From Candidatus Saganbacteria bacterium (GTDB lineage Bacteria > Margulisbacteria > WOR-1 > O2-12-FULL-45-9 > XYB2-FULL-48-7): a stretch of DNA of 45,471 nucleotides. Shown piece by piece: positions 19,611-29,732 of the stretch. Position 1 is the stretch's first letter. Every line of letters begins with the position of its first letter. The notes below the pieces were generated by a model. It was not told the DNA's origin. It made no database searches and was given only the letters and a program-made list of their open reading frames with translations. The translations under genes were made by a program, and so were the position numbers. The DNA lies in contig JAFGHC010000040.1 in the NCBI GenBank assembly GCA_016939335.1, positions 1 to 45,471 on the forward strand. The letters are read 5' to 3'.

Positions 19611-20845
19611 AAAATTATCTTGTGCCGCCGCAGCGAAATGCTCTGCAGGATGCCGACCCCCGCCAGCCCGATGATCAGCGAAGTGCCGCCGAAGCTCAGG
19701 AACGGCAGCGGGATGCCGACCACCGGCAGCAGGCCGATCGCCATCCCCATGTTGGCAAAGACGTGAAAGGCGAACATGGCGGCGATGCCCGAGGCGAGCG
19801 CCCGGCCGAGAAAATCGCGCGATTCGGCGGCGATCACCAGCGCCCGCCAGACCAGCAGGGCAAAGAGGCCGAGCACCGCCAGCGAGCCGAGAAAGCCGAA
19901 CTCTTCGCCGAGCGCGGAAAAAATAAAATCGGAATGCTGTTCCGGGATGAACTGGAGCTGGGTCTGGCTGCCGCGCAAAAAACCCTTGCCGAAAAACCCG
20001 CCGCTGCCGACGGCGATCATGCTCTGCAGGCTGTGGTAGCCGGCGCCGTACGGATCGGCCGCCGGATCAAGAAAAGCGACGATCCGCTGGCGCTGGTAGG
20101 CCTTCAGCATCCCCCAGAAGAGCGGGACGGCGATCCCCACGCCGATGTTGAGGCCGAGGACCAGCAGCCAGTCCCTGAAACTCGCCCGGCTCAAGAAGAG
20201 GATGACGACGAGCGCCAGAATGTAAATCAGCCAGAAGACCAGCACCGGCCGCAGCAGCACCGAGATCAGCGGCGTGATCAGGAAAATTAGCAGCCGGGGC
20301 GAAGCTTCCGTGGCCGCCAGCATCCCCAGTAATATCCCGATAAAGACCAGCGCGGTCCCCAGATCGGGTTGTTTAAAGATGAGAAGGAACGGCAGCCCGA
20401 CCAAAAGGAGGAGATAGCCGGTGTCCCACAGGCCTTTGATCCGGCGGCGCTCATTCAAAAAGGCCGCCAGGGCGATGATCAGGGTCAGCTTGGAAAGTTC
20501 GGAGGGCTGGAAAGAGAACGAGCCGAGCTGGAGCCAGCGCTGCGCTCCCTGCGCGCTGGCGCCGGTGAAAAGAATAACGAACAATAAAACCAGTGTCAGG
20601 CCGTAGAGGCCGAAAGCGATCCTCTTTAAATGTTTATAATCAACGTAAGTGCAGATCGCCAGCCCGGCGCAGGCCAGCAGCAGCGAGAAGAACTGCCGTT
20701 TGACAAAATACAAAGGATCGAGCTCCAGCTTGAGCTGCAGATGATAGGTCGTGCTGAAGATGGCCAGAAAACCGATCAGCGTGAGCGCGGCGGCGGAGAA
20801 CCAGAGGAGCGGGTCGGAGAGCTTGAGCATCCGGAAATTGATCAT
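19607..20845 (-). CDS. rodA: RodA-type SEDS peptidoglycan polymerase
   Basis: SEDS topology, KQPDLGTALVFIGI, GEEFGFLGSLAVLGLFALL, GIPLPFLSFGGTS. Confidence 0.93.
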
Positions 20846-22257
20846 CGGGTTGATTGGACGGCGGCGATCAGGGCGCGCGCCTTATTGACCGATTCCTGAT
20901 ACTCCTTCTCCGGGTCGGAATCGGCCACCACCCCGCCCCCGGCCTGAATGAACGCTTTGCCGCCCAGCACCAGGATGGTGCGGATGGCGATCCCCGAATC
21001 GAGATCGCCGGAAAAGCCGAAATAGCCGACGCTGCCGGCATAAAGGCCGCGCTTGCTTTTTTCGAGCTCGTCGATGATCTCCATGGCGCGGACCTTGGGC
21101 GCGCCGGAGACCGTGCCCGCCGGGAAGGTCGCTTTCAGCAGGTCGACGGCGTCCTTCCCCTTTTGCAGCCTGCCGGTCACGTTGCTGACAATATGCATGA
21201 CGTGGGAATATTTTTCGATCACCATCTCTTCGGTCACTTTGACGCTGCCAAAGTCGCAGACCCGGCCCAGGTCGTTGCGCCCCAGGTCGACCAGCATGAC
21301 ATGCTCGGCGCATTCTTTCTGCGAGGCCAGGAGTTCGTCCATCAGCTTTTTATCTTCTTCGTCGGTCCGGCCGCGGGGCCGCGTGCCGGCGATCGGCCGC
21401 ACCGTCGCCTGCCCTTTTTCCAGCCTGACCATCACCTCGGGCGACGAGCCGATGATCTTGGTCGGGCCAAGCCGGAGGTAGTACATATAAGGTGAAGGAT
21501 TGATGATCCGCAGCACCCGGTAAACATTGAACGGGTCGCCGCTGATCCGGGTCTCAAAACGCTGCGACGGAACGACCTGGATGATCTCGCCCGCCAGGAT
21601 ATATTGCTTGGCCTTCCTGACCATCGCTTCAAACTCGGCCTGCGTGACATTAGAGCGGGCGGTGACCTTGGAGAAAGCGATCGCCGGCACTTCCAGTTCC
21701 TCGCGCTTGAGATCGAGCTCCCGGTTCAGTTTCTCTTCCAGCCCGTTAATCTTAGCGCAGGCCTGGCGGTAGGCGGCTTTCGCGTCGCCAGCCACTTCGG
21801 CGTTGGCAATGATCATGATCTTATGCTTGATGTGGTCGAAGGCCAGCACCGTGCCGGCGACCAGAAATTGCATCAGCGGCAGCTTCAGCTCATCGGGATT
21901 CTTGTCGGGGATGTCTTCGATCAGCCGGACCGCGTCGTAGCCGACATAGCCGACCAGGCCGCCGTAAAAGCGCGGCAGGCCGGCCACCGCGACCGGCTTG
22001 TAGCGCTTAAGCATCTCTTTGATCTCTTCAAACGACTTTGGACTTCGGACTTCGGACCTGGAGCACGTCCCCAGAAAGGAATAACGGGCGATCTTTTCGC
22101 CCCCCTCGACCGACTCCAGCAGGAACGAATATTCCGACTCGATCTTTTTATAGGCGGAAACGGGGGTTTCCATGTCGGCCACGATCTCTTTGTAGACCGG
22201 GATGAGATTTCCCTTCTTCGCCAGCTTAATAAATTCTTTTTCGCTTGGATAAAACAT
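20842..22257 (-). CDS. trpE: anthranilate synthase component I
   Basis: PSPYMYYLRLGPTKIIGSSPEVMVRLE, PIAGTRPRGRTDEED, FPAGTVSGAPKVRAMEIIDELE, VQAGGGVVADSDPEKEY-like C-terminus. Confidence 0.94.
   Translation of the reverse strand: MFYPSEKEFIKLAKKGNLIPVYKEIVADMETPVSAYKKIESEYSFLLESVEGGEKIARYSFLGTCSRSEVRSPKSFEEIKEMLKRYKPVAVAGLPRFYGGLVGYVGYDAVRLIEDIPDKNPDELKLPLMQFLVAGTVLAFDHIKHKIMIIANAEVAGDAKAAYRQACAKINGLEEKLNRELDLKREELEVPAIAFSKVTARSNVTQAEFEAMVRKAKQYILAGEIIQVVPSQRFETRISGDPFNVYRVLRIINPSPYMYYLRLGPTKIIGSSPEVMVRLEKGQATVRPIAGTRPRGRTDEEDKKLMDELLASQKECAEHVMLVDLGRNDLGRVCDFGSVKVTEEMVIEKYSHVMHIVSNVTGRLQKGKDAVDLLKATFPAGTVSGAPKVRAMEIIDELEKSKRGLYAGSVGYFGFSGDLDSGIAIRTILVLGGKAFIQAGGGVVADSDPEKEYQESVNKARALIAAVQSTR
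22034..22061. repeat. heptanucleotide tandem repeat, 4 units GACTTYG, inside trpE
   Basis: gactttg gacttcg gacttcg gacctgg; encodes SRSEVRSPKS. Confidence 0.88.
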
Positions 22258-22285
22258 GTTGTTTCTTCCCTAGTTTCTGTTCGAA

Positions 22286-22307
22286 TCCCCACACTGAAGT
22301 GTGGGGA
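22286..22307. repeat. hairpin repeat TCCCCACACT-GA-AGTGTGGGGA
   Basis: 10 bp inverted repeat; related to 22337-22356 and 29695-29722. Confidence 0.88.
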
Positions 22308-22336
22308 ATTATGGTATAAGCTCCGGGATTTTGATC

Positions 22337-22356
22337 CCACACACTTTAGTGTGTGG
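22337..22356. repeat. hairpin repeat CCACACACT-TT-AGTGTGTGG
   Basis: 9 bp inverted repeat about 30 bp from the preceding hairpin. Confidence 0.88.
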
Positions 22357-22376
22357 TTACACTCCCCCTCATCGCT

Positions 22377-23207
22377 TCACGCTCTTCTAATAACGACAAA
22401 CTCCGCAATCCCTCTCAAAACATCAGCTTTGCGATCAAAGCTCTTCAAAGCTAAAACCGCCTTGTTTTTTTCTTCTTCGGCCAATCTTCTCGACTTCTCT
22501 AAACCGATCAAACGCGGAAAACCCTTGCCGGCATCGGCCTTGACCGGCTTGCCCAGTCTGGCGCGTGTCGACGTCACATCTAGTATATCATCGGCGACCT
22601 GAAAGGCAAGGCCGAGGTGCTCGGCATAAGCGGCCAGGGCTTTAACTTTGGCCCCGGAAGCGCCGCAGATGACCGCCGAGCCGCAGACGCAAGCCTTGAG
22701 CAACGCCGCGGTTTTCCACTGATGGATGTTCTTCAAACCTTGAACGGTCGGTTTTTTCCGCGCGGAACGGAGATCGGCCGCCTGCCCCTCGACCACGGCC
22801 AGCAAGGCTCCGGCTAAGAGCGCGGCGGCCGCTGGCTGGCCGGCCGTGAGCTTGAAGGCCAGCGTGCAGAGCGCGTCGCCGGCCAGGATCGCGGTTGCTT
22901 CGCCGAAAACCTTGTGACTGGCCGGCTTCCCCCGGCGCCAGCCGGCATCGTCCATCGCCGGCAGATCGTCGTGGATCAGCGTAAAAGTGTGGACCAGTTC
23001 GGCCGCGCAGGCGAACGGCATGACTCTCTTTTCCGGCCGGCCGAAAAGTTTGGCGGTCGCCAGGCAGAGGATCGGGCGCAGCCTTTTCCCGCCGGCAAAG
23101 ACCGAGTAGCGCATCGCCGCCGCCAGTCCCCGCCCTTTCGGCAAATACCGGTTAAGGGCGCGGTCGATCTTCCGTTTATCGGCGAACAGTAATCCCTCTA
23201 TCCCCAA
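22377..23207 (-). CDS. ispA: polyprenyl (farnesyl/geranylgeranyl) diphosphate synthase
   Basis: [23 protein letters not shown] (first Asp-rich motif), [10 protein letters not shown] (second Asp-rich motif). Confidence 0.93.
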   Translation of the reverse strand: MGIEGLLFADKRKIDRALNRYLPKGRGLAAAMRYSVFAGGKRLRPILCLATAKLFGRPEKRVMPFACAAELVHTFTLIHDDLPAMDDAGWRRGKPASHKVFGEATAILAGDALCTLAFKLTAGQPAAAALLAGALLAVVEGQAADLRSARKKPTVQGLKNIHQWKTAALLKACVCGSAVICGASGAKVKALAAYAEHLGLAFQVADDILDVTSTRARLGKPVKADAGKGFPRLIGLEKSRRLAEEEKNKAVLALKSFDRKADVLRGIAEFVVIRRA

Positions 23208-23952
23208 GATAATCCTTGATCTCCTTTATCGACATCTCGCGGTAGTGAAGGATGGAAGCCAGAAGGGCCGCGTCGGCTTTCCCTTTCACGAACGCCTCGT
23301 AAACATGTTCGTTCTTGCCGGCGCCGCCCGAAGCGATGACCGGGACCTCGACCGCGCCCTTGATCGCCCGCGTCAGCTCGAGGTCGTAGCCGGTCTTGGT
23401 CCCGTCGCGGTCCATGCTGGTGAGCAGAATTTCGCCGGCGCCCAGGCTGACGCCTTTCTTCGCCCACTCGACCGCGTCAAGACCGGTCGCCGTCCGGCCG
23501 CCATGAGAGTAAACCTCCCAGCGACTCGCGACTCGCGACCCGTGCCCCGCGACTCTTTTGGCATCGATCGCCAGGACCACGCACTGGCGGCCGAATTTCT
23601 CGGCCCCCGCCGCGATCAGCTTCGGCTCTTTGATGGCGGCCGTGTTGACGGAGATCTTGTCGGCGCCGCTCGAGAGCAGCTCGCGCATCATCTCCACATC
23701 TTTTATCCCGCCGCCGACGGTAAAAGGGATGAAGACCGTTTCGGCGACTTGCTTGACGACCTCGATCAGGATATAACGCTTATCGGAGGAAGCGGTGATG
23801 TCGAGGAAGACCAGCTCATCGGCCCCTTCTTTGTCGTAACGGGCGGCCAGCTCGACCGGGTCGCCGGCGTCCTTCAGGTCGACGAATTTCGTCCCCTTGA
23901 CCACGCGCCCCTCGGTCACGTCGAGGCAGGGAATTATCCTCTTGGCCAGCAT
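23176..23952 (-). CDS. hisF: imidazole glycerol phosphate synthase subunit HisF
   Basis: [80 protein letters not shown]. Confidence 0.96.
   Translation of the reverse strand: MLAKRIIPCLDVTEGRVVKGTKFVDLKDAGDPVELAARYDKEGADELVFLDITASSDKRYILIEVVKQVAETVFIPFTVGGGIKDVEMMRELLSSGADKISVNTAAIKEPKLIAAGAEKFGRQCVVLAIDAKRVAGHGSRVASRWEVYSHGGRTATGLDAVEWAKKGVSLGAGEILLTSMDRDGTKTGYDLELTRAIKGAVEVPVIASGGAGKNEHVYEAFVKGKADAALLASILHYREMSIKEIKDYLGDRGITVRR
23521..23555. repeat. heptanucleotide tandem repeat, 5 units GCGACTC-type, inside hisF
   Basis: gcgactc gcgactc gcgaccc gtgcccc gcgactc; encodes [12 protein letters not shown]. Confidence 0.92.
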
Positions 23953-24452
23953 TACCAGAGCCGCCCTTCGATCTTCAAGAGTTTCCTCTTAAGCTCGGCC
24001 CCGCCGGCAAACCCGCCCAGATCGCCGGTTTTCTTGATCACGCGATGGCAGGGAATGATGAGCGGCAGGCGGTTGCGCTTCAAGGCCCGGCCGACCGCCC
24101 TGACCTCTTTGACATTGCCCAGCTGCTTGGCCACCCAATCATACGAGCGGACCTCGCCGAACGGTATGCCGAAAGTAATATCCCAAACCTTGAGCTCGAA
24201 CGGCGTGGCGCCGCCGACGTCGAACCTCTCCCTGTAAACTATTTTCTTCCCGGCGAGATGCTCCCTGATCTTTTTGCCCAGCGGCGCAAACGCCCGCTCG
24301 TCCCTGGTCAATTCATCGGTGTAATGCTCTTCCAGTGTTTGCTTGACCGCCAGTTCGCTCGGTTTCGGCAAGATGACCATATGCAGTCCTTTGTCAGAAG
24401 CGACTGCCCCCATAAAGCCTAAAGCGGTCTTAAAAATCGAATATTTAAACAT
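23952..24452 (-). CDS. ogt: methylated-DNA--protein-cysteine methyltransferase family
   Basis: [41 protein letters not shown] (PCHRV active site). Confidence 0.92.
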   Translation of the reverse strand: MFKYSIFKTALGFMGAVASDKGLHMVILPKPSELAVKQTLEEHYTDELTRDERAFAPLGKKIREHLAGKKIVYRERFDVGGATPFELKVWDITFGIPFGEVRSYDWVAKQLGNVKEVRAVGRALKRNRLPLIIPCHRVIKKTGDLGGFAGGAELKRKLLKIEGRLW

Positions 24453-25158
24453 GCAACAAATACTTTTCTATCTTGGCCCAGGAAGTATTGACCACGTCGG
24501 CTTCGGTCAAGCCGGCCTCTTTGACGATCGCCAGCGCGTCGTCAAAAACGCCCAGCATGGTGGAGAGATGGGAATCGGTGCCGATGACGACCTGCCAGCC
24601 GGCGCGCTTGACTTCCTCTGCGACCTCGACACAGCGGTCATGACTGCCCGGCCGGGAAAAATCAGAGCTGTTATTGATCTCGAGGAACACGCCGGCCTCT
24701 TTGGCTGCCGCCACGATCTCTTTTATTTTGATCGGGTATTTCGGGTTGCCGGGGTGCGCCAGCACCCTGACGAACGGGTTTTTGAACGTCTTCAGCAAGA
24801 CCTCAGTGTTCTTGTCTTCCCCGTGGTCTTCGTAGCCGACGCGCGGGTGCATCGCCACAGTGACAAAGTCCAGCTCGCCCCACCTGATATCTTCGTCTTT
24901 CAGGTCAAGCTGGCCGTTCTCATTGACAATGTTGGCCTCCGCGCCGCGCAGGACCCTGACGCCGTCGATCACGCGCGGGATCATCCGCATGTTGGCGAAG
25001 TGGTAATAATGCGGGCCGCCGGGCATCGCCGGCCCGTGGTCGGTAACGGCAAACCCTTGCAGTCTGACCTGTTTGGCGCGGCGGACGTACTCTTCGATCG
25101 TGGAATAGGCGTGGCCGGAAGCAACGGTATGGGTGTGCAGATCGCAGACCAGGTTCAC
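24445..25158 (-). CDS. PHP-domain phosphatase (YcdX-like)
   Basis: [47 protein letters not shown]. Confidence 0.9.
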   Translation of the reverse strand: MNLVCDLHTHTVASGHAYSTIEEYVRRAKQVRLQGFAVTDHGPAMPGGPHYYHFANMRMIPRVIDGVRVLRGAEANIVNENGQLDLKDEDIRWGELDFVTVAMHPRVGYEDHGEDKNTEVLLKTFKNPFVRVLAHPGNPKYPIKIKEIVAAAKEAGVFLEINNSSDFSRPGSHDRCVEVAEEVKRAGWQVVIGTDSHLSTMLGVFDDALAIVKEAGLTEADVVNTSWAKIEKYLLHV

Positions 25159-25898
25159 TGCAGTTTTTCCATCTCGGCGTCGGCGATATCAAAATTGGCG
25201 TGGACCGCCTGGACATCGTCATGGTCCTCGAGATTGGCGACCAGCTTGAGGACTTTTTGCGCCGTTTCGCCGGTCAATTTGACGGTGGTGCTCGGGTGCA
25301 TCGTGACCTCGGCCGAAGCCGGACTGAACCCGGCCGCCTGCAAAGCGTTCTTCACCTTTTCGAACTCTTCGGGCTTCGTCATCACTTCGATCGTCGTTTC
25401 TTCCGGCAGAACATCCTCGGCCCCGGCGTCGATCGCCGCCATTGTCAACTTTTCCTCATCGACGGCCTTTTTATCGAACACCAGGCTGCCGACCCGCTTA
25501 AATATGTAAGAGACGCTCCCCGCCGAGCCGAGGTTGCCGCCCCCCTTTTCCAGGATGTTTCTGACCTCGCCGGCCGCCCGGTTCCGGTTATCGGTCATCA
25601 CTTCGATCATCAGGGCGACGCCGCCCGGCCCGTAGCCTTCGTAGGTCAGTTCCTCCATGGAGGCCGCGCCGCCGCCGACCCCCTTATCGATCGCCCGTTT
25701 GATATTATCGCCCGGCATGTTGGCGTTTTTGGCTTTGTCGACCGCCAAACGGAGGCGGGGGTTGCCGGCGGGGTCGCCGCCGCCGATCTTGGCCGCGGTC
25801 GTTATCTCCTTGATGATCTTGGTGAAAACCTTGCCGCGCTGGGCGTCGGTCTTCGCTTTGGCGTGCTTAATGGTGGCCCATTTGGAGTGTCCCGACAT
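25155..25898 (-). CDS. YebC/PmpR family regulatory protein
   Basis: [51 protein letters not shown]. Confidence 0.96.
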   Translation of the reverse strand: MSGHSKWATIKHAKAKTDAQRGKVFTKIIKEITTAAKIGGGDPAGNPRLRLAVDKAKNANMPGDNIKRAIDKGVGGGAASMEELTYEGYGPGGVALMIEVMTDNRNRAAGEVRNILEKGGGNLGSAGSVSYIFKRVGSLVFDKKAVDEEKLTMAAIDAGAEDVLPEETTIEVMTKPEEFEKVKNALQAAGFSPASAEVTMHPSTTVKLTGETAQKVLKLVANLEDHDDVQAVHANFDIADAEMEKLQ

Positions 25899-25943
25899 GA
25901 TGATTTATTTTAACATAAAAAAGACGGAGCGGAAAGCCGGGTT

Positions 25944-27338
25944 TCAGAGCGCCGCGATGCCGATCTGGGCCAGCGCTTTCATATATAAAGAGACGTATTT
26001 CTTGGCCGAGGCGTCCCAGGAATAGTCGAGCCCCATGATCTTTTCCTGCAATGGCTTCCAGACCGCCTTCTTGTGAAAAGTCTCGATCGCCCGCTTGACC
26101 GCCTGGAAAAGAGCTTTTGAGCTGTATTCCTCGAATACAAAACCTTCCCCCGTCCCTGTCTTGGGATCGAAGTCGTGGACCGTGTCGGCGAGACCCCCCG
26201 TTTGCCTGACGATCGGCACCGTGCCGTACTTGAAACTGATCAGCTGGCCGAGACCGCACGGCTCGTAACGGCTCGGCATCAGGAAGAGGTCGCAGCCGGC
26301 ATAGATCAGCTCGGCTAAAATAGCGTTGAAGCTCAAATTGACGCCGAGGTGGTCGGGATATTTCTGTTTGGCCTTGAGCAGCAGATCGTGATACTTCTTC
26401 TCTCCCACCCCCAGGATGACCAGCTGGCAGTTCTCTTTCATGATCGCGTCGAGCGCCCCGGCCAGAATGTCGAGGCCTTTCTGGTCGGCCAGCCGGGCGA
26501 TCAGGCCGATGACCGGCGTCTCCTTCTTCTGCGGCAGGTTGTTATGCCGCTGCAGTTCCAGTTTATTCTCGATCTTCAGAGAGAGGGTCGCGGGGCTGTA
26601 GCGCTTGGCGATGTTCCGGTCGGTCGCCGGGTTCCAGACGTCGTAATCGAGGCCGTTGATGATGCCGTAAACGTCCGCCGAGCGGGCGCGAAGCAACCCG
26701 TCCAGGCCGTGGCCGAATTCCGGCGTCTGGATCTCCCTGGCGTAAGTCTCGGACACGGTGCTGATCACGTCGGCGTAAACGAAGCCGGCTTTGGCCAGGG
26801 CGAGCTTCCCCCAGAACTCCAGCCCTTCCGGCTTGAACACTTCCGGCCCGAGCCCGGTGGCCGCCAGCTTTTCTTTGGGGAATATCCCCAGATAACCGAT
26901 GTTGTGGACGGAATAGACGGCGGCCGTCCTTCGGAAAAAATCACTATCCTGATAAAGCAGCTTTAAATAGGCGAGCACCAGCGCCGACTGCCAGTCGTTG
27001 CAGTGGACGATGTCCGGCCGCCAGCCGATCTGCATGACGCAAGGCAGGGCCGACTGGCAAAAAGCGGCGAACCGCTCCAGGTTGTCCGGGTAATCGACGC
27101 CGCCCACCTGGTACAGTTCCTTCCGGCCGCCAAAATACTCTTCGTTCTCGTAAAAGTAGACCGGCACCCGGCTGCCCGGCAAATAGTCCTCGCGTTCCAC
27201 GTCGCGGTAGCGCGGCATGTAAACTCTGATGTCATGGCCGATCTCCTGCAAGGCCTTGGGAAGCGAGCCGGCCACGTCGGCCAGGCCGCCGGTCTTGGCA
27301 AAAGGGACGACTTCCGACGAAACAAAAAGGATCCTCAT
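25944..27338 (-). CDS. glgA: glycogen synthase
   Basis: MRILFVSSEVVPFAKTGGLADVAGSLP, HCNDWQSALV, LMPSRYEPCGLGQLISFKYGTVPIVRQTGGLADTV. Confidence 0.95.
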   Translation of the reverse strand: MRILFVSSEVVPFAKTGGLADVAGSLPKALQEIGHDIRVYMPRYRDVEREDYLPGSRVPVYFYENEEYFGGRKELYQVGGVDYPDNLERFAAFCQSALPCVMQIGWRPDIVHCNDWQSALVLAYLKLLYQDSDFFRRTAAVYSVHNIGYLGIFPKEKLAATGLGPEVFKPEGLEFWGKLALAKAGFVYADVISTVSETYAREIQTPEFGHGLDGLLRARSADVYGIINGLDYDVWNPATDRNIAKRYSPATLSLKIENKLELQRHNNLPQKKETPVIGLIARLADQKGLDILAGALDAIMKENCQLVILGVGEKKYHDLLLKAKQKYPDHLGVNLSFNAILAELIYAGCDLFLMPSRYEPCGLGQLISFKYGTVPIVRQTGGLADTVHDFDPKTGTGEGFVFEEYSSKALFQAVKRAIETFHKKAVWKPLQEKIMGLDYSWDASAKKYVSLYMKALAQIGIAAL

Positions 27339-29677
27339 ATCAGCGAATCGATCTTCTCGATGTATTTGTCGATCAGCTTGGCCGCCTGTTTCTCCGTCTC
27401 CGCTTCGGCGTAAAGATGAATGACCGGCCGTGACGGGTCGGGCAATACCAGCGCCCAGTCGTTGCCGTGAAAGATCTTGACCCCGTCGGTCAGATCAACC
27501 TCTTCCTCACCCAGCGAATCGACGATCGAACGCAGCACCTTGCCTTTGTGCTCGGCCGCGCAGGAAACCTCTTTGCTCGCCATGTTGATCTTCGGCACCT
27601 CGGCGGCGACTTCGGACAATTTGACTTTGGACTTGGCAAGCATTTCAAGCAGTTTGAGGGAAGAGAACATCGCGTCAAAGGCGCACTGGAATTCCGGGAA
27701 AATGAAGCCGCCGGCCGTCTCCCCGAAGAACTTCATCCTCCCTTTATAACAGTTTTCCATCATCGCGCGGACGCTGGTCTTGGTCCGGATGACGCGCAGG
27801 CCGTATCTTTTCGCCACCTCATCGATCACGCGGCTCGCCTTGACCGGCACGCCGAGCTCGACCTTTTTGTGCAGCCGGCCGAAGAGGATCGCCATGATCG
27901 CCAGTTCGAGGTCCCCCTGGAAGATCCGGCCGGTCTCGTCGCAGATGAAGATCTTTTCCGCACCGGTGTCGAGCATGATCCCCAGGTCGGCGCCCAGCGA
28001 CTTGACGATCTGGGACAACTGGCTGTGCGCCTTTTCGAACATCGCCCGCGTCTTGGTGATCTTGGTCTCGTCGATATGGGCGCCCAGCGCGATCACCTCG
28101 ATCCCCAGCTCGCCCAGGATGGCCGGAAAGATCTGCGAGGCCGAGCCGTAGGCGTAATCGATCACCACCTTGAAGTTGCCGGCGCCGATCGCCTCGCGGT
28201 CGAGCGCGCCGAGCACTCCTTCCTTATAGGATTCGGCCACCCGGTGAAAGGGAAAGTTCAGATCGCCGGCGTCCTCGACCCCCGTGCGCTTGAAATCCTC
28301 GCCGAAAAAGAGCCGCTCGATCTTCTTCTCGCTGGCCGAGGCCAGGTCCATGCCGTTCTCGTCAAAGAATTTGATATCGATCACCTGCTGGTCGTAAGGC
28401 GACTTGCGGATATGGAAGCCGCCGCGGCTCTTCAAGGACTTCAGCTCGTAGCGGTTGACCGGGATCGGCACCATTTCGAGGTCGGAAATGCTGACGCCGG
28501 CCGAAAGGACGCCCGCAAGCAGCGCCCGGTAGATCATGCGCGACGCCTTGTGAGAGTCGCGCGAGGTCGAGATCCGGCTCCCCTTGCCGAGCAGCGAGCC
28601 GTAGGCCGCGCCCAGCATGGCGGCGAATTCCGGCGTGATCTCGACGTTGCAGACGCCGGTCACGCCGTAGGGGCCGAAAATGTTCCTGGCCCAGCGCTCC
28701 CGCCAGACCATCGAGCGCGAAACCACCGCCCCCGATTCGATCACCCGTTTCGGCCAGAGCTTGACGTAGGGCTTGATCTCGCAATCGCTGCCGATGTTGC
28801 ATTCCTCGCCGATCACCACGCCCTCTTCGCAGACGGTCCGGTCGCCGATCGAGCTGTCGCGCGCCACGATCGTCTGGTTCAGCCTGGCCCCGGCGCCGAT
28901 CGTCACGTTGTCCCAGAGGACGCACTGTTCCAGCCGGGCGCTGGGGTCGATCTTGCAGTTGCGGCCGACCGAGTTGCCGCCCATGATCTCCACGTTGACC
29001 TTGCTGTACTCGACCAGGTTGCCGATATCTTTCCATGTCCCTTTGGCCACGTAGCCGTAGAGCGGCCGGCCTTCCTCCAGCAGCGCGGGAAAAACGTCCT
29101 GGCTGAAATCGACCGGCCGGCCGGGGGGAATATATTCAAAAACGGCGGGGTCCAGGAAATAAATACCGCAATTGACCGTATCGGAAAAGACCTCGCTCCA
29201 GGACGGTTTCTCGAGAAAATGTTTGACCCGTCCGTCCTTGCCGGTAATGACGATCCCGTACTGCAGGGGATTGGCGACCCGCGTCAGGACCAGCGTGGCC
29301 AGCGGTTTTTTCTCCTGATGGAACCTGGCCGCCGCCTGCAGGTCAAAATCGGTGACCAGGTCGGCGCTGATGACCAGGAACGGCTCTTTGCTGCCCTGGG
29401 CGGCGAAGCGGACGGCGCCGGCCGTGCCGTAATTTTCTTTGGCTTCAATGTAAACAAGGTTAACGCCGAATTTTGAGCCGTCGCCGAAATAATTTTTGAT
29501 GATGTTCGGCTGGTGGTAAAGCAGGACGGTCACGTCCCTGATCTTGTGCTTGCGCAGGAGGTAGATGACATACTCCATCAGCGGCTGATTGGCCACCGGG
29601 ACCATCGGCTTCGGGATGTTGGCCGTTAACGGCTGAAGCCGCGTCCCCAGCCCGCCGGCTAAAACTACAGCTTTCAT
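27335..29677 (-). CDS. sugar-1-phosphate nucleotidyltransferase fused to (degenerate) phosphomannomutase-like domain
   Basis: MKAVVLAGGLGTRLQPLTANIPKPMVPVANQPLMEYV nucleotidyltransferase; left-handed beta-helix repeats; C-terminal PMM/PGM fold sequence with altered motifs. Confidence 0.88.
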   Translation of the reverse strand: MKAVVLAGGLGTRLQPLTANIPKPMVPVANQPLMEYVIYLLRKHKIRDVTVLLYHQPNIIKNYFGDGSKFGVNLVYIEAKENYGTAGAVRFAAQGSKEPFLVISADLVTDFDLQAAARFHQEKKPLATLVLTRVANPLQYGIVITGKDGRVKHFLEKPSWSEVFSDTVNCGIYFLDPAVFEYIPPGRPVDFSQDVFPALLEEGRPLYGYVAKGTWKDIGNLVEYSKVNVEIMGGNSVGRNCKIDPSARLEQCVLWDNVTIGAGARLNQTIVARDSSIGDRTVCEEGVVIGEECNIGSDCEIKPYVKLWPKRVIESGAVVSRSMVWRERWARNIFGPYGVTGVCNVEITPEFAAMLGAAYGSLLGKGSRISTSRDSHKASRMIYRALLAGVLSAGVSISDLEMVPIPVNRYELKSLKSRGGFHIRKSPYDQQVIDIKFFDENGMDLASASEKKIERLFFGEDFKRTGVEDAGDLNFPFHRVAESYKEGVLGALDREAIGAGNFKVVIDYAYGSASQIFPAILGELGIEVIALGAHIDETKITKTRAMFEKAHSQLSQIVKSLGADLGIMLDTGAEKIFICDETGRIFQGDLELAIMAILFGRLHKKVELGVPVKASRVIDEVAKRYGLRVIRTKTSVRAMMENCYKGRMKFFGETAGGFIFPEFQCAFDAMFSSLKLLEMLAKSKVKLSEVAAEVPKINMASKEVSCAAEHKGKVLRSIVDSLGEEEVDLTDGVKIFHGNDWALVLPDPSRPVIHLYAEAETEKQAAKLIDKYIEKIDSLI

Positions 29678-29694
29678 ATCATTTTATTTCCATT

Positions 29695-29722
29695 GATTCC
29701 CCACACTTAAGTGTGGGGAATC
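29695..29722. repeat. perfect 28 bp palindrome GATTCCCCACACTTAAGTGTGGGGAATC
   Basis: 14 bp arms, no loop; same core as 22286-22307. Confidence 0.93.
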
Positions 29723-29732
29723 GAACAGCTAA

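Noticed and set aside
22286-22307. Rho-independent terminator after ispA/trpE
   Set aside because: Good stem but no adjacent T tract on either strand; kept as REP-like repeat instead.
27608-27632. Additional heptad repeat in the NTase-PMM gene (gacttcggacaatttgactttggacttgg)
   Set aside because: GAC spacing is 7-8-7, not a clean 7 nt period; could be chance or a decayed repeat.
27467-29476. 669 aa plus-strand ORF
   Set aside because: Mirror ORF antisense to the well-supported nucleotidyltransferase-PMM gene; Asp/Arg/Gly/His-rich composition typical of high-GC antisense frames.
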